The notes under the pieces: model-generated
Seen by the model: only the letters and a program-made list of their open reading frames with translations
Database searches by the model: none
Told to the model about the DNA's origin: nothing
Shown: positions 21,923-29,933 of the stretch, in pieces
Numbering within the stretch: the first letter of the stretch is position 1
Layout: each line of letters begins with the position of its first letter
Made by a program: the position numbers and the translations under genes
Origin: Actinomadura luteofluorescens
GTDB taxonomy: Bacteria > Actinomycetota > Actinomycetes > Streptosporangiales > Streptosporangiaceae
Length of the DNA: 64,000 nt
Direction of reading: 5' to 3'
Assembly (NCBI RefSeq): GCF_013409365.1
Contig: NZ_JACCBA010000001.1
Location: 7,626,001 to 7,690,000, forward strand

Positions 21923-22201
21923 TCACCGGGACGCCTCGGTCTCGGCGGCGGTCCTGATGAGGAAGTCCGCCAGCTTGTCGATCGTGGGGTGGTCCCAGGC
22001 CAGGGTGGGCTCCACGACGAGGCCCATCTGGTCCTCGATGTCGTCGCAGAGCGTCAGCGCGGCCATCGAGTCCAGTCCCTGCGCCTCGAAGGTGGCCTCG
22101 GTGTCGATCTCGGCCGCGTCCTTCTCCAGGTACTCGGCGATCCGCTGGATGAGCCACGTGCGCAGCTCGTCGGTGGACGTTGTCAGGGTCGAGCCCGTCA
22201 T
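21923..22201 (-). CDS. Free-standing acyl carrier protein
   Basis: 92 aa. Phosphopantetheine site Ser45 in FEAQGLDSMAALTLCDDIED; acidic helices II-III and DHPTIDKLADFL near the end are typical ACP. ATG has AGGAG five nt upstream. It heads the leftward group ACP, aminotransferase, inositol-phosphate synthase and perhaps the discrete AT. As the only free ACP in the window it is the natural partner of KS-alpha/KS-beta, the dead-AT KS and FabG. Confidence 0.92.
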   Translation of the reverse strand: MTGSTLTTSTDELRTWLIQRIAEYLEKDAAEIDTEATFEAQGLDSMAALTLCDDIEDQMGLVVEPTLAWDHPTIDKLADFLIRTAAETEASR

Positions 22202-22442
22202 GGGGTCTCCTTGCCTCGCTTGCTCGTCTCGTCTGAGAGCCGATTAACGGCGATTGTCGCCACCATTCCCGGGGTGGCGTCACCCCTGACTTTCCGCGCT
22301 TGTGTACTGCCTGGACGGGCATACCTGGGAAACGAGATTTCGTCGATTCCCGCCCACGATGCGAGGAATCGAGTTTCCCCGCTCGAAGCGGTATGCCCGA
22401 ATGGGCGGCCGGATTGTCCCGCGCCCCAATAATGTGTCGCGA
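22202..22442. promoter_or_regulatory. Divergent control region between ACP and inositol monophosphatase
   Basis: This 241-bp gap serves both directions. It contains the palindrome GGGGTGGCGTCACCCC (22271-22286), and two copies of the shared word in inverted orientation: GGGCATACCTG (22317-22327) and GCGGTATGCCC (22388-22398). TAATGT ends 7 nt before the ATG at 22443, where no SD is visible, so the plus-strand transcript may be leaderless; no good -35 accompanies it. Confidence 0.45.
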
Positions 22443-23306
22443 ATGGACTTTCAGGGAATTCGCGAGGACGACGCATGGGCCCTGGTCGGGGCGGCCGCGC
22501 GGGCGGCGCGGCGGGCCGGCCGGACGCTGCTGGACGGTCCGGGGACGATGGCTGCCGCCCGCGCCAAGGCGGGCACGCACGCGCACGACGTGGTCACCGA
22601 GGCGGACGCCGCGGCGGAGGCGCTGATCAGGGCGGAGCTGACCGGAGCCTGCCCCGGCTCGGTCGTCGTGGGGGAGGAGGGCGGTGCCGGCGAGGCCGGG
22701 GACGGCCCCGGAAGGGACGTGCGCTGGTACGTCGACCCGATCGACGGCACGCACAACTTCTCGCGGGGCCTGCCGCTGTTCTGCGTGTCCATCGGCGTCA
22801 CCGTGAGGGGGGAGCCGGTCGGCGGGTGCGTCTACGAGCCCGCGCGGGACGAGACGTACACCGCCGCCGGGGGCCGGCTGCTGCGCGGCGGCCGTCCCGT
22901 CCCGCCGGCGCCGGCGCGGGCGGTGCCGATGGTGCTGACCGACCTGCCCCGGGCCGGGGCCGTCCCCGACCCGGGCGAGCTGGCCCTGTTCACCGAGCTG
23001 CTCGCCGCCGCCGACGTGCGCCGCATCGGCTCCGCGGCGCTCGCCCTCGCCTACGTCGCCACCGGCCGGGCGGACATGGCCGTCACGCCCGACGCGTACG
23101 CCTGGGACTGCGCGGCGGGCCGGGTGCTGGTCACCGCCTCCGGCGGCACGTTCGCCGCGGTGCCCGCCGAGCCGTCCGTCCGCCGCCCCGGCGCGTTCGC
23201 CGCGTGGCGGCCGGGCCTGGACGGACTCGGCGCCTCGGTGGTCGCCGCGCTGGAAGGGTTCCCGTTCCTCCAAGGGTGGCTGGAAGACGACAACTCCCTG
23301 GCCTGA
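22443..23306 (+). CDS. Inositol monophosphatase-family protein
   Basis: 287 aa. Metal sites are visible: VTEADAAAEALI, GEEGGAG, the signature WYVDPIDGTHNFSRGLP, and the second-half motif AYAWDCAAGRVLVTASGG. The family removes phosphate from inositol phosphates with Mg2+. It faces the inositol-phosphate synthase across a shared control region, so both probably supply free myo-inositol. ATG 22443 was chosen because family similarity starts there, but it has no SD; ATG 22401 is an alternative. First gene of the rightward run that includes the sulfation genes. Confidence 0.88.
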   Translation: MDFQGIREDDAWALVGAAARAARRAGRTLLDGPGTMAAARAKAGTHAHDVVTEADAAAEALIRAELTGACPGSVVVGEEGGAGEAGDGPGRDVRWYVDPIDGTHNFSRGLPLFCVSIGVTVRGEPVGGCVYEPARDETYTAAGGRLLRGGRPVPPAPARAVPMVLTDLPRAGAVPDPGELALFTELLAAADVRRIGSAALALAYVATGRADMAVTPDAYAWDCAAGRVLVTASGGTFAAVPAEPSVRRPGAFAAWRPGLDGLGASVVAALEGFPFLQGWLEDDNSLA

Positions 23307-23384
23307 ACGTTCGGCGTCGCTTTTGATGGCTGAGGCCCCGCACGAACGGGCGCACGATCCGCCATGAGAAAAGAGCGTGGAGAC

Positions 23385-24041
23385 ATGACCGAGAACATCG
23401 CGACCGACTGCCTGAACGTCGTGATCTACGTGGACAACGTGGTGGTCGGGCGCGGCCTGGAGGCCGTGCTGGACCTGTTGCCGAGCGTCGGGACCGTCCG
23501 GCACTGCACGACCCGGCGTTCGGTGGAGGCCGCCGTCGCCGGGGGAGGCGTGGACGTGCTCGTGGTGACCCGCGCGGAGGGCGCGGCGGCGTCCGAGCTC
23601 ACCGCCGCGCTGCCGCGGACGAAGGTGCTGATGCTGCTGGACGAGCTGGAGGCGTCCGGTTCGTCGTTCGGCGGCGCGTCCGCCGCCGACGGGTTCCTGA
23701 TCCAGCAGGACCTGACCGCGCCCGACCTCGGCGAGGCGCTGTCCAGGATGATGCTCGGCGAGATGCCCATGCCGGCCCGGGTGGGCCGGGAGCTGCTGGC
23801 CCGCGCGGGCTCGCCGGTGCCGTCCGGGTCGGTGCGGCCCGCGGTGCTGACGCCGCGCGAGAACGAGACGCTCGCGCTGCTGGCCGAGGGGCTGAGCAAC
23901 AAGCAGATCGCCCGCCGCCTCTCGATCTCCGACCACGGCGCCAAGCGGCTGGTCACCAGCGTCATGCTCAAGCTCGGCGCGCCGAACCGCACCGCCGCCG
24001 TGGTGATCGCCATCCGGCAGGGGATGATCTCCGCGGCGTAG
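23385..24041 (+). CDS. NarL/LuxR-type response regulator with atypical receiver
   Basis: 218 aa. The N-terminal domain (1-120) has receiver-like spacing (LNVVIYVDNVVVGRGLEAVL) but the strand that should hold the phospho-acceptor Asp reads VDVLVVTRAEG, so phosphorylation is unlikely. The C-terminal HTH is standard: LTPRENETLALLAEGLSNKQ, ARRLSISDHGAKRLVTSVM, LGAPNRTAAV. Such phosphorylation-independent regulators often control antibiotic clusters, some through binding of the end product. ATG 23385 follows GTGGAG; an upstream ATG at 23364 lacks an SD. Confidence 0.87.
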   Translation: MTENIATDCLNVVIYVDNVVVGRGLEAVLDLLPSVGTVRHCTTRRSVEAAVAGGGVDVLVVTRAEGAAASELTAALPRTKVLMLLDELEASGSSFGGASAADGFLIQQDLTAPDLGEALSRMMLGEMPMPARVGRELLARAGSPVPSGSVRPAVLTPRENETLALLAEGLSNKQIARRLSISDHGAKRLVTSVMLKLGAPNRTAAVVIAIRQGMISAA

Positions 24042-24140
24042 CGGCGGGCCTGACCATCCGGACATGCACATCCATCCGGCTGGTCGCGCGTCCATCGGTG
24101 CCTTACGCGTCCCGCTCCCCCCGGCCGAGCATGGCGGAGC

Positions 24141-24164
24141 CGGGCCGGGAGACCGCCCGGCCCG
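24141..24164 (+). terminator. Hairpin between response regulator and arylsulfotransferase 1
   Basis: A 9-bp stem CGGGCCGGG/CCCGGCCCG (24141-24149, 24156-24164) with a 6-nt loop ends just before the GGAGGAGAA site of the next gene. It could be a terminator for the regulator gene or an attenuator for the arylsulfotransferase. Confidence 0.45.
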
Positions 24165-24180
24165 ATGGAGGAGAAGACGC

Positions 24181-25752
24181 GTGATCCGTATCGACCTGGG
24201 CTCGTCCGCCGCCGCCGCCGCCGGCGGGCTGAGCCTGCTGATCGTCCTCGGTGGGGCGCAGCCGGCCGGGACGCGGCCGGGCGGCCCCTTCGCGCCGGTG
24301 AGCGCCCCGGTGGGCGACGGTTCGGCGGCACCCCGCTTCGACGTCCGAACGCTCAGGCCGGGCACCGCGCCCGGCCTGCTGTTCACCACCCCCCAGCCCT
24401 CCGGCCCGCCCACGGACGGGAGCGGCGGGCAGGCCCCGGCGCAGAGCCCGGCGCAGGCGCAGGCCCTGGCGCAGGCGCAGGCCCACCCCCGGGCGCCCGC
24501 AGCCAAGGGGCCCCACGGCCCGGAGATCCTCGACGAGCACGGGCGGCCGGTGTGGTTCCACCCGGTGCCGGACGGGCAGTTCGCCACCGACCTGCGGGTG
24601 CAGCGCTACCGGGGCCGCGACGTGCTGACCTGGTGGCAGGGCACGGTGACCACCCGCGGGGGCGGGATCGGCACCGGCTACATCGCCGACGAGAACTACC
24701 GCGTCATCGCCACGGTGCGGGGCACGACGGCCCCGGCCGACCTGCACGAGTTCCGCATCACCTCGCGCGGCACCGCGCTGGTCACCGGCTACCGGACCGT
24801 GCCGGCGGACCTGTCGTCCCTCGGCGGGTCCAAGGACGGCAAGGTGGAGGACAGCGTCGTCGAGGAGATCGACATCGCCACCGGCCGGACGCTGCTGAGC
24901 TGGAGCGCCCTCGCGCACGTGTCCCCCGCCGACAGCGACGCCCCCGTCTTCATGTACGGCGAGCAGCCCTTCGACTACTTCCACGTCAACTCCGTGAGCG
25001 AGGACACCGACGGCGACCTGCTGATCTCGGGCCGGCACCTGTCGACGGTGTTCAAGGTGGACCGCCGCACCGGCCGGATCATCTGGCGGCTCGGCGGCCG
25101 CCGCACCAGCTTCCCGCTCGGGGCCGGCGTGCGGTTCAGCTGGCAGCACGACGCGACCCCGGCGGGCCGCGGCACCGTCAAGGTGTTCGACAACGGGGCC
25201 AACCAGCTCCTGGAGGGGTACGAGTCGCGGGTCGCCTGGATCCGCGTCGACCCGGCCCGCGGGACGACCCGGCTCGTCCGGCAGCTCACCCATCCCGCGC
25301 ACGTCTCGTCGACGCACGAGGGCAGCGCGCAGGACCTCCCGAACGGCAACACCTCCGTGAGCTGGGGCGCGGCGGGACGCGTCTCGGAGTTCTCGCGCCG
25401 CGGGGCCCTGCTCTTCGACGCGACGCTGCCCCACGGCTGGACCTCCTACCGGCTCTACCGCCAGCAGTGGAAGGGCCGCCCCGCCGACCCGCCCACCGTG
25501 GGCATGCGGGACGGCTCCGTCCACGCGGTCTGGAACGGCGCGACCGGCGTCGCCCGCTGGCGGATTCTCGCCGGAGACGCGCGGGACGACCTGAGGCCCT
25601 ACGCCCAGGCCGGATGGAACGGGCTCGACACCGCGGTCCGCCCGCCCTCGCGGGCGGGCACGGCGCCGCGCTACCTGAAGGCCGAGGCGCTCGACGCCTC
25701 GGGCCGGGTCCTCGGGGCCTCGGCCGTCACGGCGAACGCGGAGGCGTCATGA
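24181..25752 (+). CDS. Arylsulfotransferase family protein 1, secreted form
   Basis: 523 aa. N-terminal hydrophobic stretch AAAAGGLSLLIVLGG suggests a signal peptide or anchor, followed by a Pro/Ala/Gln-rich linker with AQ repeats (about 80-105) absent from the two paralogues at 34992 and 49293. The core is a beta-propeller of the arylsulfotransferase (ASST) type: WWQG near residue 143, VDRRTGRIIWRLGG, SWQHDATP followed by VFDNGANQ, LPNGNTSVSWGAAGR and [13 protein letters not shown]. In ASSTs a His takes sulfate from one phenol ester and gives it to another phenol without PAPS; WQHD holds the invariant His here. GTG start, 7 nt after GGAGGAGAA. It overlaps the next gene (ATGA). Confidence 0.85.
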   Translation: MIRIDLGSSAAAAAGGLSLLIVLGGAQPAGTRPGGPFAPVSAPVGDGSAAPRFDVRTLRPGTAPGLLFTTPQPSGPPTDGSGGQAPAQSPAQAQALAQAQAHPRAPAAKGPHGPEILDEHGRPVWFHPVPDGQFATDLRVQRYRGRDVLTWWQGTVTTRGGGIGTGYIADENYRVIATVRGTTAPADLHEFRITSRGTALVTGYRTVPADLSSLGGSKDGKVEDSVVEEIDIATGRTLLSWSALAHVSPADSDAPVFMYGEQPFDYFHVNSVSEDTDGDLLISGRHLSTVFKVDRRTGRIIWRLGGRRTSFPLGAGVRFSWQHDATPAGRGTVKVFDNGANQLLEGYESRVAWIRVDPARGTTRLVRQLTHPAHVSSTHEGSAQDLPNGNTSVSWGAAGRVSEFSRRGALLFDATLPHGWTSYRLYRQQWKGRPADPPTVGMRDGSVHAVWNGATGVARWRILAGDARDDLRPYAQAGWNGLDTAVRPPSRAGTAPRYLKAEALDASGRVLGASAVTANAEAS

Positions 25753-26819
25753 TCAAGGTCGGCGTCTCGATCATGTACCACCCGCGCCGGGCCGACCGCA
25801 TCCCGCCGCTGGTCCGGGCGTGCGCCCCGCTGGACGCCGTGCCGGTCCGCGACCCCGACCCCGGCGGCGCGCCGAGCCCGCTGCGCACCGCCAAGCGCGC
25901 CTGGGCGCAGATTCAGGACGGCGTCACGCACCACATGGTGCTTCAGGACGACATCGCCCTCGCCCCCGGGTTCGCCGAGCAGGTGAGCGAGGCGGTCGCC
26001 CGGCACCCGGAGGACGGCGTCTCCTTCTACTCCCACTGGAACAGCCCGCAGAACTCCTACCTGGTGCGGCGCGCGGCGGTCGCGGGCGCCTCCTACGCCC
26101 CGCTCTCCCTGACCGAGTGGACGCCGTGCCAGGGTTTCGTCCTGCCCGTGGACCGCGCCCGGGACCTGGCCGCCTACCTGGCGGAGATCCCCGACGACGT
26201 GCAGGACGACGACGAGATGGTCGTCATCTTCTGCCGCAAGCAGGGGATCCCCGTCGTCGCGACCGTGCCCCACCTGGTGGACCACGGCGTGGACGAGACG
26301 ATCGTCGGTCACCAGGGCGAGCTGCGCGCGACCGTCTTCGCCCCCGGCGAGCGAACGCCCACCGCCCACTGGACGGGACGGACCGCCGCGGACCCGGGGC
26401 CGTACACGGTCGAGCTGCTGGAGTCGCGGTGCGGCATCCGCATGGTCGACCGCGACCCGGTCGAGCACAAGTTCGCCTGGCACTGGTACGACGCGTGCTC
26501 GCTGGTCGGCGTGGACCCCCGCGCGGTGCTGGACGCCGCCGCGCCGCACATCGGGGGGCTGCCCGACGCGCTCGTGCCGGCGGCAACCGAGGTGTGGGCC
26601 GCGGGACACCTCCTCGGCGCCGACGCCGCTGGCCACCCGCCGGTCCCGCCCGGCGGCGGGCCGTTCACCCGCCACGCCATCGGGTCGTGGGTCGACTCGG
26701 GCCTGGCCGGGCCGGACCGGGCGCTGCTCGGCCGCACCGGCCGGGACGTCCTCGTCGCCCTTGGGGTCGCCGCCGTGCGGCACGGCCTCGCACACCCGGG
26801 AGGCCGCGATGGCCGATGA
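25749..26819 (+). CDS. Putative glycosyltransferase-like protein
   Basis: 356 aa. I do not recognise the family with certainty. The first 220 residues look like a GT-A fold: start MIKVGVSIMYHPRRAD, then WAQIQDGVTHHMVLQDDIAL, where the DD pair could be the metal-binding motif, and WTPCQGFVLPVDRARDLAAY with DVQDDDEMVVIFC. A His/Trp-rich region follows (HKFAWHWYDACS) and a Gly/Pro-rich linker leads to a helical tail. No membrane segment. It overlaps the secreted arylsulfotransferase by 4 bp and the next gene by 11 bp, so it belongs to the same translational unit. A role in glycosylating the product is inferred. Confidence 0.5.
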   Translation: MIKVGVSIMYHPRRADRIPPLVRACAPLDAVPVRDPDPGGAPSPLRTAKRAWAQIQDGVTHHMVLQDDIALAPGFAEQVSEAVARHPEDGVSFYSHWNSPQNSYLVRRAAVAGASYAPLSLTEWTPCQGFVLPVDRARDLAAYLAEIPDDVQDDDEMVVIFCRKQGIPVVATVPHLVDHGVDETIVGHQGELRATVFAPGERTPTAHWTGRTAADPGPYTVELLESRCGIRMVDRDPVEHKFAWHWYDACSLVGVDPRAVLDAAAPHIGGLPDALVPAATEVWAAGHLLGADAAGHPPVPPGGGPFTRHAIGSWVDSGLAGPDRALLGRTGRDVLVALGVAAVRHGLAHPGGRDGR

Positions 26820-27420
26820 GCTGAGGGAGCGGGCGGCCGCGATGGCCCGCCGCGAGGCCGCCGCCCAGCTGCGGCCCGCGCCGTTCGTCCCCACCGACGG
26901 GACGGGCACGCTCGTCGCGGTCCGGCTGGTGGCATGCCGGTCGTGCGGCGCCCGCCCGGGGGAGCGGCACTGGACGCCGCCGTTCGCGCCGGACGGGTCG
27001 GGGGCGACGCCACGCGGACCGCGGCTGGCGATGCTCGCCTGCGAGGCGGTGACCGCGCGTGCCGTCCTGCCCATCGTCCGGACGGCGGAGCGGTTCCCCG
27101 AGCTGCGCGAGGCGCGGTTCCAGACCCGCGCCGTCCTCTGGGACGCGCTCTCGCCCGCGACGCCCCCGGCGGAGGCATTGGCCGTGGTGGACGACTCGGA
27201 GCGGTGGATCGACGCCCCCGGCGAGCCCCCGGACGGGGACGCGGCGCGGACGCTGCCCGCCTCGACCCGTCCCCACCGGGGGCCGCGCGGCTGGCGCTGG
27301 CACCGGGCCGACCTGGTCCCGCACTTCCTCAGCCCGCACCGGAACCTGCCGACCCGGATCGGCGAGCACTACGCCGCCGAGCTCCGGGCGGCGCTCCGCA
27401 CCGGACACGAAGGATCGTAG
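26809..27420 (+). CDS. Hypothetical protein with CxxC motif
   Basis: 203 aa, family not recognised. Features: a charged helical start (ADELRERAAAMARREAAAQL), a CRSCGARPGERHW segment with a CxxC pair, two Trp-containing stretches (SERWIDAPGE, RGWRWHRADLVPHFLSPHRN) and a helical end. The start is ATG 26809 inside the previous gene's 3' end; the next gene begins directly after its stop. Tight packing between a glycosyltransferase-like gene and a condensation-domain gene implies a role in the pathway. Base composition matches its neighbours. Confidence 0.6.
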   Translation: MADELRERAAAMARREAAAQLRPAPFVPTDGTGTLVAVRLVACRSCGARPGERHWTPPFAPDGSGATPRGPRLAMLACEAVTARAVLPIVRTAERFPELREARFQTRAVLWDALSPATPPAEALAVVDDSERWIDAPGEPPDGDAARTLPASTRPHRGPRGWRWHRADLVPHFLSPHRNLPTRIGEHYAAELRAALRTGHEGS

Positions 27421-28776
27421 ATGACCGAGATCACCGTTCACCGGGTCCCGTTCCGCGGCGCGCGCGGCGGGACGGGCCCGTTCACCTGGGGCCAGCTCGA
27501 CATGTGGGCCGAGGCGCGGCTCAGCATGGCCGGCCTCCCCTCGTTCGCCAACGTGCTCGGCGGCGGCCCGCTGCCGCCCGGCCTCAAGACCGACCAGGTG
27601 CTGGAGGCGTTCGGCCGGCTGGTCGAGCGGCACGAGTCGCTGCGGACCCGCTTCCGGCCGGGGCCGGACGGCGCCGCCGAGCCGGAGCAGGAGGTGCTGC
27701 GCGCGGGCGTGCTGGAGGCGGAGGTCGCCGCCGTCGACCCGGAGCAGAACCTGTTCGCGATCGTCGGCGGCTGGTGGCCGCAGATGCAGGACACCCCCTA
27801 CGACCTGGTGGACGGGCTGCCGCTGCGCGTCAGGATCGGCACGGTCGGCGACGAGCCGGTGATGGTGATGTTCGGGATGTCGCACATGGCCTCGGACTTC
27901 CTCGGCACGCGGGTCGTGTACGGGGAGCTCGTCGACCTGCTGGAGGGCCGCGAGCCCGAGGGCGGGGCGGCGCAGCCCCTCGACCTGGCGGAGGAGGAGC
28001 GGTCGGCGGCGGGGCGGCGCGTCCTGGAACGCGCGCTCGACCATTGGCGCACCGTCCTGGACGCCGCACCGCCCGCCATGTTCCCCGTCCCTTCCAGGAC
28101 GGCGGAGGAGGCGCGCTACTGGCGCGGCGACCTCTGCTCGCAGACCGCCGCGCGGGCCCTGCGCCGGGCCGCGGACCGCTGCGGGGCCGGCACCTCGAAC
28201 GTGCTGCTCGCCCTGACCGCGGCGCTCATCGGCAGGCACACCGGCCTGGACCGATGCGCGATGCGGATGCCGTCGGGCAACCGGGGCCGTCCCGAGCTGC
28301 GGCGCATGGTGACCACCCTCAGCCAGGAGACGCCGCTCGTCGTCGACCTGCGCGCGGGCACCCTCCATGAGGTCGTGGCGGCGGCCCGCACCGCCTCCCT
28401 GCACGCGCAGCGCAACGCCCGCTACGACCCCGCGCCGGTCGCCGCGATCAGGGACGCGTCGGCCACCGTCCTCGACGTGTGCTTCAACGACATGTGGACC
28501 CCCGTCCGCGCCGGGCGTCCGGCCGCGGATCCGGACACGCCGGCCGCCGAGTCCACCTTCGAGTGGAACGAGAAGGTCGACCGCGCGACCGTGGCGTTCT
28601 TCCTGGAGGCGTTCGAGGTGCTGGAGGACCCGGAGGCGATCCGCCTCAGCCTCTTCGCCGACACCGCGCGCGTCTCGCCCGCGCGGATCCGCTCCTTCCT
28701 GGACGCCATCGAGCGCCTGCTCGTCGTCTTCGCCGAGCGCGACCTCCGCCTCGACGAGATCGACCCGGTCTCCTGA
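27421..28776 (+). CDS. Free-standing condensation-domain protein
   Basis: 451 aa, the size of a single NRPS condensation domain. Core motif ERHESLRTRFRP is at about 70. The catalytic HHxxxDG appears as S154-H155-M-A-S-D159-F: the essential second His and the Asp are kept, the first His is Ser and the Gly is Phe. DFGWG is not found. C domains of this kind form an amide or ester between a carrier-bound acyl chain and a free or bound acceptor. With amino-inositol genes nearby, amide formation to an aminocyclitol is a reasonable guess. No adenylation domain exists in the window, so peptide synthesis is unlikely. Confidence 0.8.
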   Translation: MTEITVHRVPFRGARGGTGPFTWGQLDMWAEARLSMAGLPSFANVLGGGPLPPGLKTDQVLEAFGRLVERHESLRTRFRPGPDGAAEPEQEVLRAGVLEAEVAAVDPEQNLFAIVGGWWPQMQDTPYDLVDGLPLRVRIGTVGDEPVMVMFGMSHMASDFLGTRVVYGELVDLLEGREPEGGAAQPLDLAEEERSAAGRRVLERALDHWRTVLDAAPPAMFPVPSRTAEEARYWRGDLCSQTAARALRRAADRCGAGTSNVLLALTAALIGRHTGLDRCAMRMPSGNRGRPELRRMVTTLSQETPLVVDLRAGTLHEVVAAARTASLHAQRNARYDPAPVAAIRDASATVLDVCFNDMWTPVRAGRPAADPDTPAAESTFEWNEKVDRATVAFFLEAFEVLEDPEAIRLSLFADTARVSPARIRSFLDAIERLLVVFAERDLRLDEIDPVS

Positions 28777-28824
28777 CCCGCCCGCCACCCCACCGAACGC
28801 ACCGCACCAGGAAGGCCGTCCGCG

Positions 28825-29865
28825 ATGCCGCCAGCCAGGATCACCCACGTCGCCTTCGCCGCGCCGCCCCAGCTCAAGATGGACGAGCTGGCCACGTTCC
28901 TGCGGGACGACGAGGGCGGCGGCGCGGTCGGCGACATCGTCCGCAACTCCGCCATCGAGACCAAGGGCATGGCGGTCAACCCGCTCGTCGAGGACCCGCG
29001 CGCCTGGAGCACCGCCCGCCGGATGCGGCGCGGCCTCACCGAGGCGCGCGCCCTCGGGCGGGAGGCGATCGGCCGCGCCCTGGAACGCGCCGGGCTGCGC
29101 CCGGACGAGGTGGGCCTGCTGATCACGACGACCACCACCGCGCACTCCGCCCCCGGCCTGGAGGCCCTGGTCCACGAGCTCGGCATGGGGCCGGACACCG
29201 AGTTCCTCTCGCTCGGCCCCATGGGCTGCTACGCGGCGGCCCCCACGCTGGCCGCCTGCCGGACCTGGGTCGAGGTGCACGGCAGGCCCGCGGTGGCGCT
29301 GTGCGTGGACCTGTTCTCCCCGCACCTCCAGCCGCCGCCCTACGACAAGGAGCAGGCGGTCGTGCTCACCCTGTTCGGCGACGGCGCCGCCGCCGTGGTG
29401 ATGCGTCCCGGCCGGGACGGGATCGCGGGCCTGGACGTCCTCGACTCCGGGCTGGTGTCGGTGCCGCGGTACGCCGAGGACCTCCAGGTCCACGTCGGCG
29501 ACTCCGGCATGGACATCCGGCTCGCCCCGACGATGCCGGACGTCACCGCCGCCGCAGTGGCCGCCCCCACCGACGCGCTCCTGGCCCGCAACGGCCTCAC
29601 GCGCAGGGACGTCACCTGGTGGGCCGTGCACCCGGGCGGCCGGCGCATCATCGACCGCGTCTCCGAGGAGCTGGACCTCCCGGAGGAGTCGGTCGCGGAG
29701 TCGCGCGCGGTGATGCGCGAGTACGGCAACACCGCGGCGCCGGCCGTCCTGGCCGTCCTCGGGCGCCTCATGGACGCCCGGCCGCTCCGGCCCGGGGAGC
29801 ACGGCGTCGTGATGGCGTTCGGCCCCGGCGCCACCGTCTGGAGCGTCCTGCTGCGCGGCGCCTGA
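28825..29865 (+). CDS. Type III polyketide synthase (chalcone-synthase family)
   Basis: 346 aa. Catalytic triad is clear: Cys135 in SLGPMGCYAAAPTL, His269 in WWAVHPGGRRIID, Asn302 in REYGNTAAPAV; the C-terminal FGPGATVWSVLLR matches the CHS GFGPG signature. It would make pyrones or resorcinols from malonyl-CoA. The next gene is a PAPS-type sulfotransferase, and arylsulfotransferases lie 3 kb upstream and 5 kb downstream; in caprazamycin biosynthesis the same three enzyme types make a phenolic polyketide, sulfate it and use it as sulfate donor. SD CAGGAAGG precedes the ATG. Differs from FabH/KAS III by the HPGG motif. Confidence 0.92.
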   Translation: MPPARITHVAFAAPPQLKMDELATFLRDDEGGGAVGDIVRNSAIETKGMAVNPLVEDPRAWSTARRMRRGLTEARALGREAIGRALERAGLRPDEVGLLITTTTTAHSAPGLEALVHELGMGPDTEFLSLGPMGCYAAAPTLAACRTWVEVHGRPAVALCVDLFSPHLQPPPYDKEQAVVLTLFGDGAAAVVMRPGRDGIAGLDVLDSGLVSVPRYAEDLQVHVGDSGMDIRLAPTMPDVTAAAVAAPTDALLARNGLTRRDVTWWAVHPGGRRIIDRVSEELDLPEESVAESRAVMREYGNTAAPAVLAVLGRLMDARPLRPGEHGVVMAFGPGATVWSVLLRGA

Positions 29866-29933
29866 CCGTCCGCCCGGACGCGGCGGACCCGAGAACCAGA
29901 CCAGTACAGCAACGACCACCGAAGGAGCCCCTC

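Noticed and set aside
27421..28776. A complete NRPS module around the condensation domain
   Set aside because: No adenylation domain or peptidyl carrier protein is fused or adjacent; the next genes are a type III PKS and a sulfotransferase.
28825..29865. KAS III (FabH) identity for the thiolase-fold protein
   Set aside because: It has the HPGG and YGN motifs and the FGPG ending of chalcone-synthase-type enzymes, and lacks the FabH GAxxGxTA region.
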